27,596 nt of DNA from Ruminococcaceae bacterium UBA737 (GCA_002297415.1 DBKZ01000029.1:7400-34995); one strand, 5' to 3'; positions 16,767 to 24,882 are shown, counted from the stretch's first letter. Translations and numbers: made by a program. Notes: generated by a model not told the origin, from the sequence alone.

Positions 16767-16911
16767 TGCGCTGTCAAGCGCACATCTATGAGTCCCCCTC
16801 CCTTTATGGCAAGGGAGGCAAAACACCCCTCTGTTTCGCTTACGCGAAAAGAAGGGAGCCTAAAAGGCTGAGCCGATAGGGTTTGGTTACATTCGTGCCG
16901 ATAGGCACACA
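16767..16911 (+). repeat. Mosaic of hairpin modules, copy 2
   Basis: Stem-loops are TGCGCT 16767 with AGCGCA 16777; CCTCCCTT 16797 with AAGGGAGG 16811; TTTCGC 16834 with GCGAAA 16844; and the GTGCC-GATA-GGCAC stem inside 16875-16911. The order CTCCC/GGGAG stem, CCCCTCTGT-stem-AGAAGGG block and 37-base block matches the copy at 13843. Copy 2 lacks the GTCAGC, CTTCCCC and GTCAAGG modules. This gap (16747-16933) holds no gene. Confidence 0.7.
16875..16911 (+). repeat. 37-base repeat with GTGCC-GATA-GGCAC stem, copy 2
   Basis: It matches 13995-14031 with two C/T differences outside the stem. It ends 22 bases before the start codon of the DUF4965 protein gene. Confidence 0.75.
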
Positions 16912-16933
16912 ATACTTATCAAGGAGAAAACTA

Positions 16934-18811
16934 ATGAAATTAAGAGCGCCGAGCATACCTATAATAACGATTGACCCGTATACCTCAATCTGGCTCCCGT
17001 CGGACAAATTAAACGACTGCGACACCGTTCACTGGACGGGTAAGGATATGCCTGTAAGAGTTTATGCGGCGGTCAAGGATAAGGAATACATTCTTTTAGG
17101 CTCCGACGGAAAAACCGAAAAGGCGGAGCAAAAAAGCATAGATATTTCGGCTATGACCACAACTGCCGAATTCAAAGCGGGGAATGCCGAAATCACACTT
17201 AAATTCACCGCTCCGATGTTTTTAAACGACTTTAAAATGCTTTCAAGACCTATAAACTATTTAAGTGTTGAAACAGATCTTGAAGATGTTATAATAAAGG
17301 TATCTGTAGGCGAAGAAATCTGTCAGGAAAAGCGCAGGCAGGCGGAAATGGTTATAGAAAAATTCTGTCTTGACTGCGGAATTGAAACGATTTCCATGAA
17401 AAGCGAGCAGCAGCCCATTTTATTAAGATTCGGCGACGATGTGAGAATTGACTGGGGCTGTTTTTATCTTTCCTGCCTGAATGCAAAATCCGATTATAAA
17501 AGGATTTTCGACCGCGGCGCCGACACGATGTATGTAAGTCTGACAAAGAAGCTTGAGGATAAAAAGGCTTTATTCACATTCGCTTATGACGATTATAAGA
17601 GTATTGATTATTTTCATTCAAAGCTTCCCTCATTCTGGAATAAGGACGGGGCAAAAATTGAGGACGAAATAATATCGGCTTACAGGAATTACGGAGAAAT
17701 ATTCAAAAAATCCGAGGAATTTTCAAATGAGCTTTATTCATCCGCCGTTTCAAGCGGAGGGGATAAATATGCGCAGATTTTAAGCCTTGCCTACAGACAG
17801 GTGCTTGCGGCGCATAAGCTTGTTGTCGACACAAGCGGAGATATTTTATACATATCAAAGGAATGCTTTTCAAACGGCTGTGCCGCAACCGTAGATGTAA
17901 GCTATCCGTCTGTTCCGCTGTTTTTAATTTATAATCCCGAGCTTGTAAAGGGAATGCTGAGACCTATCTTTAAATATGCAAAAAGCCCCGAATGGCCGCA
18001 TGAATTCGCGCCTCACGATGTTGGAACCTATCCTATTCTTTGGGGTCAGACCTACGGCGGAACGATAAAGGATGTTCAGATGCCGATTGAAGAATGCGGA
18101 AATATGCTTATTATGACCGCCGCCGTGTGCTTAGCCCAAAAGGATTATAAGCTTGCAGAGGAAAATTTTGATTTGCTTAAAAATTGGGCGGATTATCTTG
18201 TAAAATTCGGAGCAGACCCTGAAAATCAGCTTTGCACCGATGATTTTGCGGGTCATTCGGCTCATAACTGCAATCTGTCGATTAAGGCGATAATGGCGAT
18301 TGAAGCAATGTCGATAATCTGCAAGGGTCTTAATATCGAAAACAGCTATCACAAAAAGGCTAAGGATATGGCTGAGGATTTTAAGGCAAGAGCCTTAAAT
18401 CCCGACGGCAGTTTAAAGCTTGCGTTCGATAAAGAAAATTCCTTTAGTATGAAATATAATCTTGTCTGGGATAAGGTTTTCGGGACAGATATTTTTGATA
18501 AAGAAACCGTTAAAAACGAATTCAATTCATATTTAAGCAAGATAAATCCTTACGGAATGCCGCTTGACTCAAGAGAAACCTATACAAAGTCCGACTGGCT
18601 TGTATGGACGGCGGTTCTGTCTAAAACCAAAGAGGATTTTGAAAGGTTTATCGAGCCTCTTTTCAATGCGTATAATTATTCAAAATCGAGAGTTCCGCTG
18701 AATGACTGGTACGATTCTGTTACTGCTTTGCAGTGCTCATTCCAGCACCGTTCGGTTCAGGGCGGACTCTTTATGAAAATTCTTTACGACAGCGGAAAAT
18801 TAAAGGCTTAA
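16934..18811 (+). CDS. DUF4965/DUF1793 (glutaminase A-like) family protein
   Basis: 625 residues from ATG 16934, preceded by AAGGAG at 16921. An upstream GTG at 16883 is in frame but lies inside the hairpin repeat and is rejected. The N-terminus opens LRAPSIPIITIDPYTSIW, as in the DUF4964/DUF5127 region of this family. The C-terminal half carries the family blocks EWPHEFAPHDVGTYPILWGQ (about 354-373), MPIEECGNMLIM, DDFAGHSAHNCNLSIKAI and HRSVQGGLFMKIL. Fungal glutaminase A gave the family its name, but many bacterial members sit in glycan loci and their (alpha/alpha) barrel resembles glycoside hydrolases. Here, between an SGNH esterase and a GH3, a cytoplasmic sugar-acting role is more plausible than glutaminase. 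No signal peptide is visible. Confidence 0.85.
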   Translation: MKLRAPSIPIITIDPYTSIWLPSDKLNDCDTVHWTGKDMPVRVYAAVKDKEYILLGSDGKTEKAEQKSIDISAMTTTAEFKAGNAEITLKFTAPMFLNDFKMLSRPINYLSVETDLEDVIIKVSVGEEICQEKRRQAEMVIEKFCLDCGIETISMKSEQQPILLRFGDDVRIDWGCFYLSCLNAKSDYKRIFDRGADTMYVSLTKKLEDKKALFTFAYDDYKSIDYFHSKLPSFWNKDGAKIEDEIISAYRNYGEIFKKSEEFSNELYSSAVSSGGDKYAQILSLAYRQVLAAHKLVVDTSGDILYISKECFSNGCAATVDVSYPSVPLFLIYNPELVKGMLRPIFKYAKSPEWPHEFAPHDVGTYPILWGQTYGGTIKDVQMPIEECGNMLIMTAAVCLAQKDYKLAEENFDLLKNWADYLVKFGADPENQLCTDDFAGHSAHNCNLSIKAIMAIEAMSIICKGLNIENSYHKKAKDMAEDFKARALNPDGSLKLAFDKENSFSMKYNLVWDKVFGTDIFDKETVKNEFNSYLSKINPYGMPLDSRETYTKSDWLVWTAVLSKTKEDFERFIEPLFNAYNYSKSRVPLNDWYDSVTALQCSFQHRSVQGGLFMKILYDSGKLKA

Positions 18812-18840
18812 AATTTTAAAAGTAAAGAGGACGCCGTTAA

Positions 18841-20997
18841 ATGAAAGAAACCGAATTAAAAAAACTGCTTGATTCTATGACGCTTGAAGAAAAGCTTTGT
18901 CAGATGACCCAGTGCGAGCCGTTAAAGGAAAGTGAGGAAAGCTCACTCAATGTAAACCCCGAGGTAAAGGCTAAGGGGCTGACAGAGAAGCAGTATTATT
19001 CAGTCGGCAGTATGATAGTATATGTGCCTAAAGCCATGGATTTAAGGAGAGTTCAAAAAGAGCATTTAAAGCGCGACCCTCATAAAATTCCGCTTTTATT
19101 TATGTCCGATGTTCTGCACGGAAAGGAGACTGTTTTTCCTATTCCGCTTGCGATGGGCTGTTCATTCAATCCCGAGCTTTTAAAGGAATGCTATGAGGTT
19201 TCGGCAGAGGAATGCGCGGCTTCGGGCGTGCATACCGTGTTTGCGCCTGCAATTGACCTTTCTCGCGACGCACGGTGGGGCAGAAGCATGGAAAGCTTCG
19301 GAGAGGACCCCTGCCTTTCTTCGCGCATGGCAGGCGCGGCGGTAACCGGCTTTCAGGGAGAGAGCGATAATATCGACGAAAATCATGTTTCCTGCTGTGC
19401 CAAGCATTATTTGGGCTACGGCGCCGTAACAGGCGGCAGAGATTATAACTGCGCCGAGATTTCCGATAACGAGCTTTATAATTATTATCTGCCTTCCTTT
19501 AAAGCGGCGGTTGAAAGCAAGGTAGGCATGATTATGACCTCGTTTAACACCTTAAACGGCGTTCCGATGACCGTAAACGAATATGCAAACAGGCAAATTC
19601 TGCGTGAGGATTTAGGCTTTGACGGGGTCTTGATTTCCGACTACAATTCTTTGGGCGAATGCGAAAACCACGGGATTTCTTCGAATTCCAAAAAGCTTGC
19701 GGAGCTTGGAATAAAGGCGACGCTTGATATAGAAATGATGAACACGCTGATTTTAAATAACGGCGAGAAATTAGTTGAAAGCGGAGCCGTAGACGAAGAA
19801 TATATTGACAGCGCGGTTTTAAGAATTTTAAGGCTTAAAAACAGATTGGGGCTTTTCGAGGACCCCTATAAGGGACTTAGCGAGGAAAAAGAAGAAAGCT
19901 TCTTTAATAATTTGAAAAACAGGGAAAAATCAAGAGAAATCGCCGAGCAGAGCGCTGTTTTGCTTAAAAACAGCGGTGCTTTACCGATTGATAAAAATGA
20001 AAAAATCGGGCTTTGCGGACCTCTGAGCGTCAGCGACGAGGTAGGCGGAGAATGGGCGTTTTCCATGCAAAGGCCGTATAATGTTTCCCTTTTTGAGGGA
20101 ATAAGCAATATTATCGGAAAGGAAAATATTATTCTTTCAAAAACCGATAAAATTTACAGGATAGAGGATATCGATTCAAAGGAAAAAGAGGATATCCCGT
20201 ATCCCGAGAGCGTAAATGAGCTTGAAAACTGCAAAACCTGCATAATAGCCGTCGGCGAACACATGGGAGACACAGGCGAGGCATCTTCTAAAACAAATAT
20301 AAAGCTTACAAAAAACCAAGCCGAGCTTGTTAAAAAAATAAAGCAGTCGAGGAAGAAAACGGTTGTTGTCGTATTTTCGGGAAGGCCGCTTGATATTTCC
20401 GAAATCGAGCCTTACTGCGACGCTTTAATTTACGCATGGTATTTAGGCTGTGAATCTGGAAACGCTCTTGCAAGACTGATTTTCGGTCTGTCAAATCCGA
20501 GCGGAAAGCTTGCTATGAGCCTGCCGAGATGCGTCGGACAGTGCCCGATTTATTATAATTATCTTAACACCGGCAGACCCTATCATAAATTGAACCGCTT
20601 TTCCTGCGGATATACCGACTGCGTAAATTCGCCGCTATATTCCTTCGGCTTCGGATTGAGCTATTCGGAATTTAAGTATGAAAATATATCTGTAGGTGAA
20701 AATGAAATTAACCTTAAGATTAAAAATACGGGAAAGTATGACGGTTTTGAAACGGTTCAGCTTTATGTAAGCCTTAAAGACACCTCGGTTTCTCAGCCGG
20801 TTAAAGCCTTAAAGGATTTTAAGAAGATATTCTTAAAATCGGGAGAGGAAAAGGAAATAACCTTTAAAATAAATAAAGATATGTTTTCATTTTATAAAGA
20901 TAAGGTCAAAACTCTTGAAAATTGCACGGCTTCGCTGTTCTTTATGGCGCAAAGCGGCGAATTTATCAAGATATCGGATTATGAGGTAAATTTATGA
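18841..20997 (+). CDS. GH3 family glycoside hydrolase (beta-glucosidase-like)
   Basis: 718 residues. The order is the standard one: an N-terminal (beta/alpha)8 domain with KIPLLFMSDVLHGKETVFPIPL, RDARWGRSMESFGEDP and CCAKHYLGYG; the alpha/beta sandwich from about 375; and a C-terminal fibronectin III-like domain from about 600. The retaining nucleophile is most likely D267 in GVLISDYNSL. E480 in GDTGEASSK is the probable acid/base by position, less surely. GH3 enzymes release beta-linked glucose, xylose, arabinose or GlcNAc; the sequence does not decide. There is no signal peptide, so it is cytoplasmic. GAGG near 18827 serves as ribosome binding site. The stop codon overlaps the ATG of the next gene as ATGA at 20994-20997. 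Confidence 0.92.
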   Translation: MKETELKKLLDSMTLEEKLCQMTQCEPLKESEESSLNVNPEVKAKGLTEKQYYSVGSMIVYVPKAMDLRRVQKEHLKRDPHKIPLLFMSDVLHGKETVFPIPLAMGCSFNPELLKECYEVSAEECAASGVHTVFAPAIDLSRDARWGRSMESFGEDPCLSSRMAGAAVTGFQGESDNIDENHVSCCAKHYLGYGAVTGGRDYNCAEISDNELYNYYLPSFKAAVESKVGMIMTSFNTLNGVPMTVNEYANRQILREDLGFDGVLISDYNSLGECENHGISSNSKKLAELGIKATLDIEMMNTLILNNGEKLVESGAVDEEYIDSAVLRILRLKNRLGLFEDPYKGLSEEKEESFFNNLKNREKSREIAEQSAVLLKNSGALPIDKNEKIGLCGPLSVSDEVGGEWAFSMQRPYNVSLFEGISNIIGKENIILSKTDKIYRIEDIDSKEKEDIPYPESVNELENCKTCIIAVGEHMGDTGEASSKTNIKLTKNQAELVKKIKQSRKKTVVVVFSGRPLDISEIEPYCDALIYAWYLGCESGNALARLIFGLSNPSGKLAMSLPRCVGQCPIYYNYLNTGRPYHKLNRFSCGYTDCVNSPLYSFGFGLSYSEFKYENISVGENEINLKIKNTGKYDGFETVQLYVSLKDTSVSQPVKALKDFKKIFLKSGEEKEITFKINKDMFSFYKDKVKTLENCTASLFFMAQSGEFIKISDYEVNL

Positions 20998-22255
20998 AAA
21001 ATATGATGTTATAGTCGCAGGCGGCGGCTTTGCAGGGGTATGCGCGGCGGTAAGTGCGGCGAGACTCGGAGCAAAAACGCTTATTATCGAAAAATCGGGG
21101 AGCTTCGGCGGAGCGGCTTCAAACTCCTTGGTGCTTCCTTTTATGCGCTATTTTACCGATGTTAAAAATGAGGACGGCACCAAAAGCAAATTGTATCTCG
21201 TTCAGGGCATTTTCAGGGAAATTGTAAAAAGGGCCAAGGGAAATGAGGTAGGAGCCGACACATTTTTTAATACCGATTATATGAAATATACCCTAGACCG
21301 CATTGTTACCGAAAGCGGAGCGGATATTCTGTTTCATTCTTATATTTCTGCCGTTAATTCCGAGGGCAGGAAATTAAAATCCGTTGAGGTAAGCTCGGCT
21401 AATGGCAAGCACACATTTTGCGCCGATTGCTTTATCGACGCTACGGGAGACGCAAATCTTTCCTTCCTTGCAGGAAATTCCTTAAGGCTCGGCAGAGACT
21501 CTGATTCCTTATGCCAGCCGATGACCCTTTGCTTTCGCATAACGGGCGTTTCATTCAAGGAGTTTTTCTCCCATTATTCCGAAATTCAGGCGCTTTATAA
21601 GGAATTCAAGGATAACGGAAAGCTTAAAAATCCGAGAGAGGATATTTTGGTTTTTGATACCGCGAATGAAAATATTATCCATTTTAATTCAACGAGAATA
21701 ATAAAGCTCAACCCCACCGACCCGTTCGATTTAAGCAGGGCGGAAATCGAGGGCAGAGAGCAGATGATAGAGCTTGTTGAATTTTTGAAAGACAATTTCG
21801 AATTTTTAAAGAATATCAGTATTGTATCAAGCGCGTCCGAAATCGGAATAAGAGAAAGCAGAATGATAAACGGCGAGCATATTTTAACAGGAGACGAGCT
21901 TGTCGCAACAACTAAATTTTATGATGCGGTAGCCGCGGGCGATTATGATATTGATATCCATAATCCTGAGGGCACGGGCACCTCGCACCATTATTTTGAG
22001 GCGGGAACTTATTATACAATTCCGTTAAGAAGCCTTATCGCTTCCGATTTCGATAATCTTCTTGCGGCAGGCAGATGTATTTCGTGCGACCATGAGGCGC
22101 AGGCGTCTGTAAGAATTATGCCTATCTGCGCCGCTACAGGCCATGCGGCAGGCGCCGCTGCGGCAATTGCCGCAAAGTCCCAAACCGCATTAAAGGACAT
22201 TGATTATAAATCCGTTCAAAAAGCGCTTTTAAATCAGGGTGCGTTTATAGGATAA
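20994..22255 (+). CDS. FAD-dependent oxidoreductase, start codon out of frame by one base
   Basis: The reading frame is open from 20990 to the stop at 22255. It encodes an N-terminal YDVIVAGGGFAGVCAAVSAA dinucleotide-binding fold and an end of the type AGRCISCDHEAQASVRIMP, characteristic of the FAD_oxidored family often found in glycan-utilisation loci. The natural start is the ATG at 20994, overlapping the GH3 stop as ATGA. The A-run after it has five A's where six would give MKKYDVIVAGGG. As written, the ATG frame reads MKNMML and then stops at TAG 21012-21014. Either one A is missing (sequencing, assembly or a true mutation), or translation starts at a poor codon such as ATT 20990. Starts from TTG 21128 would delete the FAD-binding loop. 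With the A restored the protein would be 420 residues. Confidence 0.8.
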
Positions 22256-22269
22256 ATTATTTTATCCGC

Positions 22270-22297
22270 TTGACAAATTTTAAAAACAGAGTATAAT
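22270..22297 (+). promoter_or_regulatory. Sigma-A-type promoter of the thiamine operon
   Basis: TTGACA at 22270-22275 and TATAAT at 22292-22297 are both perfect, with a 16-base spacer. Transcription would start near 22304, just before the riboswitch. Confidence 0.85.
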
Positions 22298-22313
22298 AAA
22301 ATCAAACTTAAAA

Positions 22314-22398
22314 ATCACGGGAGCTCGATTACTCGGGCTGAGAGGAAGCCGTTTTGCTTCGACCGATAACCTGATGCGGATAATGCCGCCGTAGGAAA
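22314..22398 (+). promoter_or_regulatory. TPP (THI-box) riboswitch
   Basis: The conserved THI-box landmarks are present in order: CGGGAGC, CTGAGA at 22338-22343, ACCTGAT at 22369-22375, GGATAATGCC at 22378-22387 and CGTAGG at 22390-22395. It lies between a perfect promoter and an intrinsic terminator, followed by thiamine uptake and pyrophosphorylation genes. TPP binding should favour termination. Confidence 0.95.
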
Positions 22399-22415
22399 AA
22401 TACAGTTGTTTTTCG

Positions 22416-22441
22416 CCGCAGGTTACCGCCTGCGGTTTTTT
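22416..22441 (+). terminator. Riboswitch-controlled intrinsic terminator
   Basis: CCGCAGG at 22416-22422 pairs with CCTGCGG at 22429-22435, followed by six T's (22436-22441). It sits directly downstream of the TPP aptamer, 24 bases before thiT. Confidence 0.85.
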
Positions 22442-22464
22442 ATTTAAAAAAGGGGAAATAAATT

Positions 22465-23055
22465 ATGACAAATCTTCAGCAAAAACCGATTTATAAGATA
22501 TGCACCGCCGCGGTTTTGATCGCGCTTTCAACCGTGCTCAGCCTTATCAAGGTTTTCGAAATGCCTCTCGGCGGCGCGATAACCCTGCTTTCCATGGTGC
22601 CTGTATGCCTTATTTCTATTATGTACGGACCCGTGTTCGCAATTGCTCCCTGTATGATTTACGGCGCAATTCAGATGCTTTTGGGCAATCCCTTTTCTTG
22701 GGGACTCACTCCCGCAACCCTTATCGGCTGTATCGCGTTTGACTATATTATTGCTTTCGGCGTTCTTTGCACGGCAGGTCTTTTCCGCAAAAAGGGCTTT
22801 AAAGGGATAGTTTGGGGAATAATTCTTGCCTGCGCTTTGAGATTCTGCTCGCATTTCATATCGGGTGTCGTTTTCTTTGCAAAATTAGACCAGTTTAAGC
22901 TTTTCGGTAATACCTTCGTTAATCATCCCGTTCTTTATTCTGTTTGCTATAACGGCTTTTATATGCTCCCTGAAACCGTGCTTACGGCACTTTGCTCAAT
23001 TCCGCTTTTTAAAACAAAGGCAATAAAGAGGTTTTTGCTCGGTGAAAAGCAGTAA
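22465..23055 (+). CDS. thiT: Energy-coupled thiamine transporter ThiT (ECF S-component)
   Basis: 196 residues, almost entirely hydrophobic with about six membrane segments, the usual size for ThiT. Family marks are GGAITLLSMVPVCLISIMYG near residues 33-52, ALRFCSHFISGVVFF near 129-143, and YNGFYMLPETVLTA near 172-185, the last two containing residues used by ThiT to bind thiamine. It needs the shared ECF module (EcfA, EcfA', EcfT), which is not encoded here. The gene is under the TPP riboswitch, so it is expressed when thiamine pyrophosphate is low. Its 3' end overlaps the next gene by 14 bases. GGGGAAA precedes the ATG. Confidence 0.93.
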   Translation: MTNLQQKPIYKICTAAVLIALSTVLSLIKVFEMPLGGAITLLSMVPVCLISIMYGPVFAIAPCMIYGAIQMLLGNPFSWGLTPATLIGCIAFDYIIAFGVLCTAGLFRKKGFKGIVWGIILACALRFCSHFISGVVFFAKLDQFKLFGNTFVNHPVLYSVCYNGFYMLPETVLTALCSIPLFKTKAIKRFLLGEKQ

Positions 23056-23683
23056 AACGGTAATTTTCGGAGCGCTTGATGTAAATGCGCTCAGATTTGA
23101 AATAACCTCGGACGATACCGTTATCGCCTGCGATAAGGGCGCATTAAACTGCGAAAAATTAGGAGCTTCGCCCGATAAAATTATAGGTGATTTCGATTCT
23201 CTGGGCTTTGTTCCGAGCGGAGATAATGTCACGGTGCTTCCCGTAAGGAAGGACGAAACCGATGTAGGCTTTGCCCTTAAGACCGCTTTTTTAAACGGGA
23301 GCCGTGAAATTTATGTTTACGGCGCCGTAGGAAAAAAGCTTGACCATAGCCTTGCTAATATTTCTCTTTGCGCGTCTTATGTGAAAAAGGGCGCAAGGGT
23401 CGTGTTTTTTGGAGAGGATATGGATTTTACCTGCATATCGCCCGAAATTCCGCTTGAATTTTCCGAGGCTTTAAGCGGCGGAAGGCTTTCGGTTTTCGCA
23501 CTTAGTAAGTGCGGGGGTGTGAATATAATTAACGCCGAATATCCGCTTGAAAACGCAAGCCTTGACCCGCTTTTTCCTTTGGGCGTAAGCAATGCTTTTA
23601 AAAAAGGGGAAAAAACGCGGATTTCTTTAAAATCAGGACTTGCCTTGGCGGTCTGGGACAATAAAAGCAGTTCTTTAATATAA
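23042..23683 (+). CDS. thiN: Thiamine pyrophosphokinase
   Basis: 213 residues from GTG 23042, overlapping thiT by 14 bases, so coupled. Motifs of the TPK fold are present: GDFDS at 49-53, KDETD at 70-74 (metal and ATP binding), GAVGKKLDHSLAN at 94-106 and GVSN near the C-terminus, where thiamine binds. The enzyme transfers pyrophosphate from ATP to thiamine to make TPP. With thiT it forms a two-gene salvage operon, and its product closes the feedback loop on the riboswitch. Confidence 0.92.
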   Translation: MKSSKTVIFGALDVNALRFEITSDDTVIACDKGALNCEKLGASPDKIIGDFDSLGFVPSGDNVTVLPVRKDETDVGFALKTAFLNGSREIYVYGAVGKKLDHSLANISLCASYVKKGARVVFFGEDMDFTCISPEIPLEFSEALSGGRLSVFALSKCGGVNIINAEYPLENASLDPLFPLGVSNAFKKGEKTRISLKSGLALAVWDNKSSSLI

Positions 23684-23688
23684 AGTTA

Positions 23689-23724
23689 AACCCCGTAAAT
23701 TCTAAAAAAAGAATTTACGGGGTT
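23689..23724 (+). terminator. Bidirectional terminator between thiN and rex
   Basis: A perfect 15-bp stem, AACCCCGTAAATTCT at 23689-23703 with its complement at 23710-23724, and a six-A loop. It begins five bases after the thiN stop and ends six bases before the rex stop, so it serves both converging genes. The T-runs after the stem are weak on both sides. Confidence 0.8.
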
Positions 23725-23730
23725 ATTTTG

Positions 23731-24363
23731 TCACACTAACTTTAATGAAAGGGATAAAAGGCTGTCTGTAAGCCTGACATTTTCAATCTCGGTATTTTTA
23801 TTTTTTGGTTTAAGGTCATATCCGCTGAAATTCAAAAAGCCTTTTACATTCCTTTTTTCGAGCTGATCCGCAATTTCCTGAGCCTCGCTTTGCGGAGTGC
23901 AGAGAATTGCCGCCTCGGGTCTTTGCTCTAAACAGAATTCGTCAAGCATATTGATGCTTCTTATCGGAATGTTTTTGATGATTTTTCCTACCAGCGATTC
24001 CTTTTTATCAAAAATTCCTATTATCTGAAAGCCCGAGCTTTCAAAGCTTATGTGCTGTAAAAGCGCACAGCCGAGCATTCCCGCGCCTATTAAAACGGTC
24101 TTTTTGAGCCTGTCAATCCCTAAAATATTTCCGAGCTCGGATTTTAATATGTCAACATTGTAGCCGTAGCCCTGCTGACCGAAGCCCCCGAAATGACTGA
24201 AATCCTGCCTTATCTGACTGGCTCCGAGTCCCATGAATTTTGCAAGCTGAGCCGAAGAAATCCTTTTTATGTTTTGGCTTTCAAGCCTGCATACAGCCTC
24301 ATAATATTCGGGAAGCCTTCTGATAAGCGCCTTCGAAAAATCCTTGGTATTCAAAGCACACAC
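23731..24363 (-). CDS. rex: Redox-sensing transcriptional repressor Rex
   Basis: 210 residues, the usual Rex length. The N-terminal winged helix contains SSAQLAKFMGLGASQIRQDFSHFGGFGQQGYGY (residues 36-68), and the Rossmann domain starts with TVLIGAGMLGCAL (89-101). Rex binds NAD(H) and lifts repression of fermentation genes when NADH rises. The usual GAGNLG is GAGMLG here, a small departure. The GTG at 24363 lies only about three bases from the AAGAAGG site; TTG at 24354 has better spacing and is an alternative start. It is divergent from perR with a shared promoter region. Confidence 0.93.
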   Translation of the reverse strand: MCALNTKDFSKALIRRLPEYYEAVCRLESQNIKRISSAQLAKFMGLGASQIRQDFSHFGGFGQQGYGYNVDILKSELGNILGIDRLKKTVLIGAGMLGCALLQHISFESSGFQIIGIFDKKESLVGKIIKNIPIRSINMLDEFCLEQRPEAAILCTPQSEAQEIADQLEKRNVKGFLNFSGYDLKPKNKNTEIENVRLTDSLLSLSLKLV

Positions 24364-24378
24364 CGTCCTTCTTTAAAA

Positions 24379-24407
24379 ATTTTATAACAGTTTAAAAAAA
24401 TTGTCAA
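24379..24407 (-). promoter_or_regulatory. rex promoter
   Basis: On the minus strand, TTGACA (24407-24402) and TAAAAT (24384-24379) are 17 bases apart. The implied start near 24372 would leave only about nine bases before the GTG, which favours the later TTG start or a start site slightly upstream. Confidence 0.6.
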
Positions 24408-24422
24408 GAAAACTCTTGACAA
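24401..24422. promoter_or_regulatory. Inverted repeat joining divergent -35 boxes of rex and perR
   Basis: TTGTCAAGA at 24401-24409 and TCTTGACAA at 24414-24422 are exact reverse complements around four bases. Each arm contains the -35 TTGACA of one of the two divergent genes. It is a possible binding site for a common regulator, or the symmetry may just be two consensus promoters back to back. Confidence 0.6.
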
Positions 24423-24444
24423 ATCGGTTTCCCGTGTGTATAAT
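24416..24444 (+). promoter_or_regulatory. perR promoter
   Basis: TTGACA at 24416-24421 and TATAAT at 24439-24444 are both perfect with a 17-base spacer. Transcription should start near 24451. Confidence 0.85.
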
Positions 24445-24449
24445 AAAAT

Positions 24450-24462
24450 AGTAATCATTACT
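24450..24462. promoter_or_regulatory. PerR/Fur-type operator at perR transcription start
   Basis: AGTAAT-C-ATTACT is a perfect 6-1-6 palindrome, the architecture of a Fur-family box (the PerR consensus is an AT-rich 7-1-7). It covers the predicted start site of perR, so binding would block its own transcription. Confidence 0.65.
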
Positions 24463-24477
24463 GATTTAGGAGCGTCT

Positions 24478-24849
24478 ATGAAAAATTATTCCAGACAGCG
24501 TGAAGCAATTCTCGAAATTGTCTCGGCGTCTCATTCCCACCCCACGGCGAGTGAAATTTATGAGGAAGTCAGGAAAAAAATTCCGAATATTTCTCTCGGC
24601 ACGGTATACAGAAATCTTTCTCAGCTTTCTGAAAACGGGGATATTCTTATGCTGAGCGTCGGCGAGGGCTGCGAGCGGTATGACGGGAATGTTAAAGCCC
24701 ATCTTCACCTTCACTGTAAGGTGTGCGGAAAAATTTTCGATATTCCGTTAGATGAGGAAAACGAGCTTTACAGGCTCGCGAAAAAAGAGGGCTTTAAATG
24801 CGAAAGCACCGTTTGTATTATGGAAGGCGTTTGTAAGGATTGCAAATAA
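24478..24849 (+). CDS. perR: Peroxide-responsive repressor PerR (Fur family)
   Basis: 123 residues from ATG 24478. An in-frame GTG at 24436 lies inside the promoter and is rejected. The winged helix includes TASEIYEEV and SLGTVYRNLSQL. The metal-site residues match Bacillus subtilis PerR in spacing: H21, D69, H75, H77 and D88 correspond to H37, D85, H91, H93 and D104. The Asp at the last place, rather than Glu, is the mark of PerR over Fur. Two CxxC pairs (C80/C83 and C119/C122) form the structural zinc site. PerR senses hydrogen peroxide by metal-catalysed His oxidation and derepresses peroxide defence. The reverse rubrerythrin gene follows 33 bases later, a fitting target. Confidence 0.92.
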   Translation: MKNYSRQREAILEIVSASHSHPTASEIYEEVRKKIPNISLGTVYRNLSQLSENGDILMLSVGEGCERYDGNVKAHLHLHCKVCGKIFDIPLDEENELYRLAKKEGFKCESTVCIMEGVCKDCK

Positions 24850-24882
24850 ATTAAAAATTATTTTTTTCGGAGGTAAAATATT

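Noticed and set aside
16883..16933. GTG start of the DUF4965 protein at 16883
   Set aside because: It lies inside the repeated 37-base element. ATG 16934 has an AAGGAG site and starts the conserved N-terminus.
21128..21130. TTG start for the FAD oxidoreductase
   Set aside because: It would remove the GGGFAG nucleotide-binding loop, which is encoded in the same frame upstream.
24401..24422. Rex-binding box
   Set aside because: The Rex consensus has two TTGTTAA-type halves about four bases apart; here the comparable halves are eight bases apart and the arms coincide with -35 boxes.
24436..24477. GTG start of PerR at 24436
   Set aside because: It lies within the perfect promoter, upstream of the predicted transcription start.
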